This document shows, one piece after another, positions 7,249-8,252 of a stretch of DNA of 8,252 bases. The DNA is from Flavobacteriales bacterium UBA2619. GTDB taxonomy: Bacteria; Bacteroidota; Bacteroidia; Flavobacteriales_D; Sanyastnellaceae. The notes below the pieces were generated by a model. The model saw only the letters and a program-made list of their open reading frames with translations, had not been told where the DNA came from and ran no database searches. A program made the translations under genes and the position numbers. Each line of letters begins with the position of its first letter. Within the stretch, counting starts at the first letter, position 1. The stretch is taken from the NCBI GenBank assembly GCA_002339135.1, contig DDJR01000043.1, positions 1 through 8,252 on the forward strand. The letters are read 5' to 3'.

Positions 7249-8252
7249 ATGATTGATTATAGATTGGTTTTTTCTACAGCTTTACTAGCTTTATGTTCTG
7301 TTGGTTTACATGCACATGTTTTGCCAGAGTTGGCAAACTCAGACAGCACGAAAGCAGATCGTTTACGTGGACGAGCTTCGTTAAACTTTTGGGCAACGCA
7401 AACCGGCAATGTCATTTCAACGGGGTTTTTAAACAACCTTGCTGATGGTGGATTTATTGATCACGATATTTTGGATCCAGTCTTAGCATCTCATCAGGGT
7501 GGATTTGGGTATGTGGGTGGAAGTGTCGGATGGGAAAAAATTTGGACTGCAAGTCCTTTTAAAGAAAGCGAATTGGCACTTTGTGGATCCATGGGGTCTG
7601 AGGCAATTTATGATGTCAGGTGGACGGATGATATGTTCGAATTGTTGTGGTATGGAAATGGAGGACATACTGGCAGGGTAGATGTCTTTAGTGGAACAGG
7701 TGTAAGGGCAGGAGTATTTAATCGATTTGCATTGGGGGTTGAGAATTCCACGACGCAGCAAAGATTCGAAGTGTCGGTTGTTCAGAGGTTGGCAGGGGCA
7801 GAGTGGAGTATCCCTTATGGTTATTTTTGGGTGTCAGAAGATGCTGATTCGATTGATTCGTATCTCCAAACGGAGGGTAGAATACACGCGCTCATAGATA
7901 CAACAATCAGTGGTGATCCTTCGGTGAGCCTTCTGCCATCTTATGGTCTGGGAATTTCAGGTCGGTTTCCACTAGCCTCAGAAACTTTGCCGATTAGGTT
8001 TGAGATTGCTTTCAAGGACTTAGGAGTTCTGTTTGAGCAAGAAGGTTCAAGTGTCGCTTGGTTTCAAGAAGGGTTTTCGACGACAGGTTTACCTTTATAT
8101 GGTGACAGTCTTTCGATCGAATCGCTCTCAAATGGAGATTTGTTGGTGGATTCACTTTTATTGACGGGGAGGTCTGCGAAAAGGATGTCCCTGCTTCCCT
8201 CAAGGCTTTCTGCAGAATTCGTCTACGAACCCTCGGAGAAGTTGATGTTTAA
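7249..8252 (+). CDS. DUF5723-like outer-membrane beta-barrel protein, 3'-truncated by the window edge
   Basis: The frame is open from the ATG at 7249 to the right edge: 334 complete codons and no stop. Residues 1-23 form a signal peptide: Arg5, hydrophobic core LVFSTALLALCSVG, and a cleavage site after LHA. The remainder looks like a Bacteroidota barrel of the DUF5723 type: an early segment LNFWATQTGNVISTGFLNNLADGG split by turns, then DDMFELLWYGNGG at about 128-140, which resembles the family's D-x-F-x-L-x-x-Y-G-N motif. Amphipathic strands with aromatic ends follow (FNRFALGV, IPYGYFWV, LPSYGLGISGRF). DUF5723 proteins have no established function that I know of; comparable barrels are often annotated only as hypothetical outer-membrane proteins. 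The start 2 nt after the lipoprotein stop indicates the same operon. The family assignment is by recalled pattern and is less certain than the barrel call. Confidence 0.75.
   Translation, partial: MIDYRLVFSTALLALCSVGLHAHVLPELANSDSTKADRLRGRASLNFWATQTGNVISTGFLNNLADGGFIDHDILDPVLASHQGGFGYVGGSVGWEKIWTASPFKESELALCGSMGSEAIYDVRWTDDMFELLWYGNGGHTGRVDVFSGTGVRAGVFNRFALGVENSTTQQRFEVSVVQRLAGAEWSIPYGYFWVSEDADSIDSYLQTEGRIHALIDTTISGDPSVSLLPSYGLGISGRFPLASETLPIRFEIAFKDLGVLFEQEGSSVAWFQEGFSTTGLPLYGDSLSIESLSNGDLLVDSLLLTGRSAKRMSLLPSRLSAEFVYEPSEKLMF

Overview
The window looks like a Bacteroidota chromosome segment, most likely from the Flavobacteriales and possibly marine; the habitat is a guess. The reasons are moderate-to-low GC, a single-chain 2-oxoacid dehydrogenase E1 alpha/beta fusion, a porin O/P-type barrel, a DUF4105/Lnb-type membrane protein, a DUF5723-like barrel, and start regions with no clear Shine-Dalgarno sequence but TAnnTTTG-like promoter elements. 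It is densely coding, with no gap over 30 bp. I see no RNA genes, mobile elements or CRISPR arrays.

Layout. Bases 1-980 (+) hold the 3' part of a porin O/P-family outer-membrane protein; its reading frame is open through the left edge. Converging on it across 18 bp is a minus-strand pair: a 687-aa E1 alpha/beta fusion (1638-3701), followed 6 bp downstream by a small secreted cysteine-containing protein of unknown function (999-1631). A 28-bp divergent spacer (3702-3729) separates the E1 gene from a plus-strand run of three genes. These are a 656-aa in-frame fusion of diaminopimelate epimerase (DapF) with a DUF4105/Lnb-type periplasmic plus transmembrane protein (3730-5700), a 517-aa predicted lipoprotein overlapping it by 8 nt (5693-7246), and, after 2 nt, a DUF5723-like outer-membrane barrel (7249 to the right edge, no stop reached).

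How the genes fit together. The plus-strand run reads as an envelope operon: DapF makes meso-diaminopimelate for peptidoglycan and lysine, the Lnb-like part is expected to act on lipoproteins in the inner membrane, and a lipoprotein and an outer-membrane barrel follow. The minus-strand E1 is central metabolism (decarboxylation of branched-chain or related 2-oxoacids).

The most unusual item is the DapF-Lnb fusion. Both catalytic cysteines of DapF and the conserved His/Asn-Cys residues of the DUF4105 domain are intact. The join falls at the natural C-terminus of DapF, and the next residues form a signal-peptide-like segment, so the topology (cytoplasmic enzyme, membrane segment, periplasmic domain) is coherent. 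One transition at base 4525 (CGA to TGA) would restore two separate genes, so the join could be real, recent or a base-call error. The second notable item is the divergent spacer, whose centre is a perfect inverted repeat that reads as two back-to-back -7 elements only 4-5 nt from their start codons.
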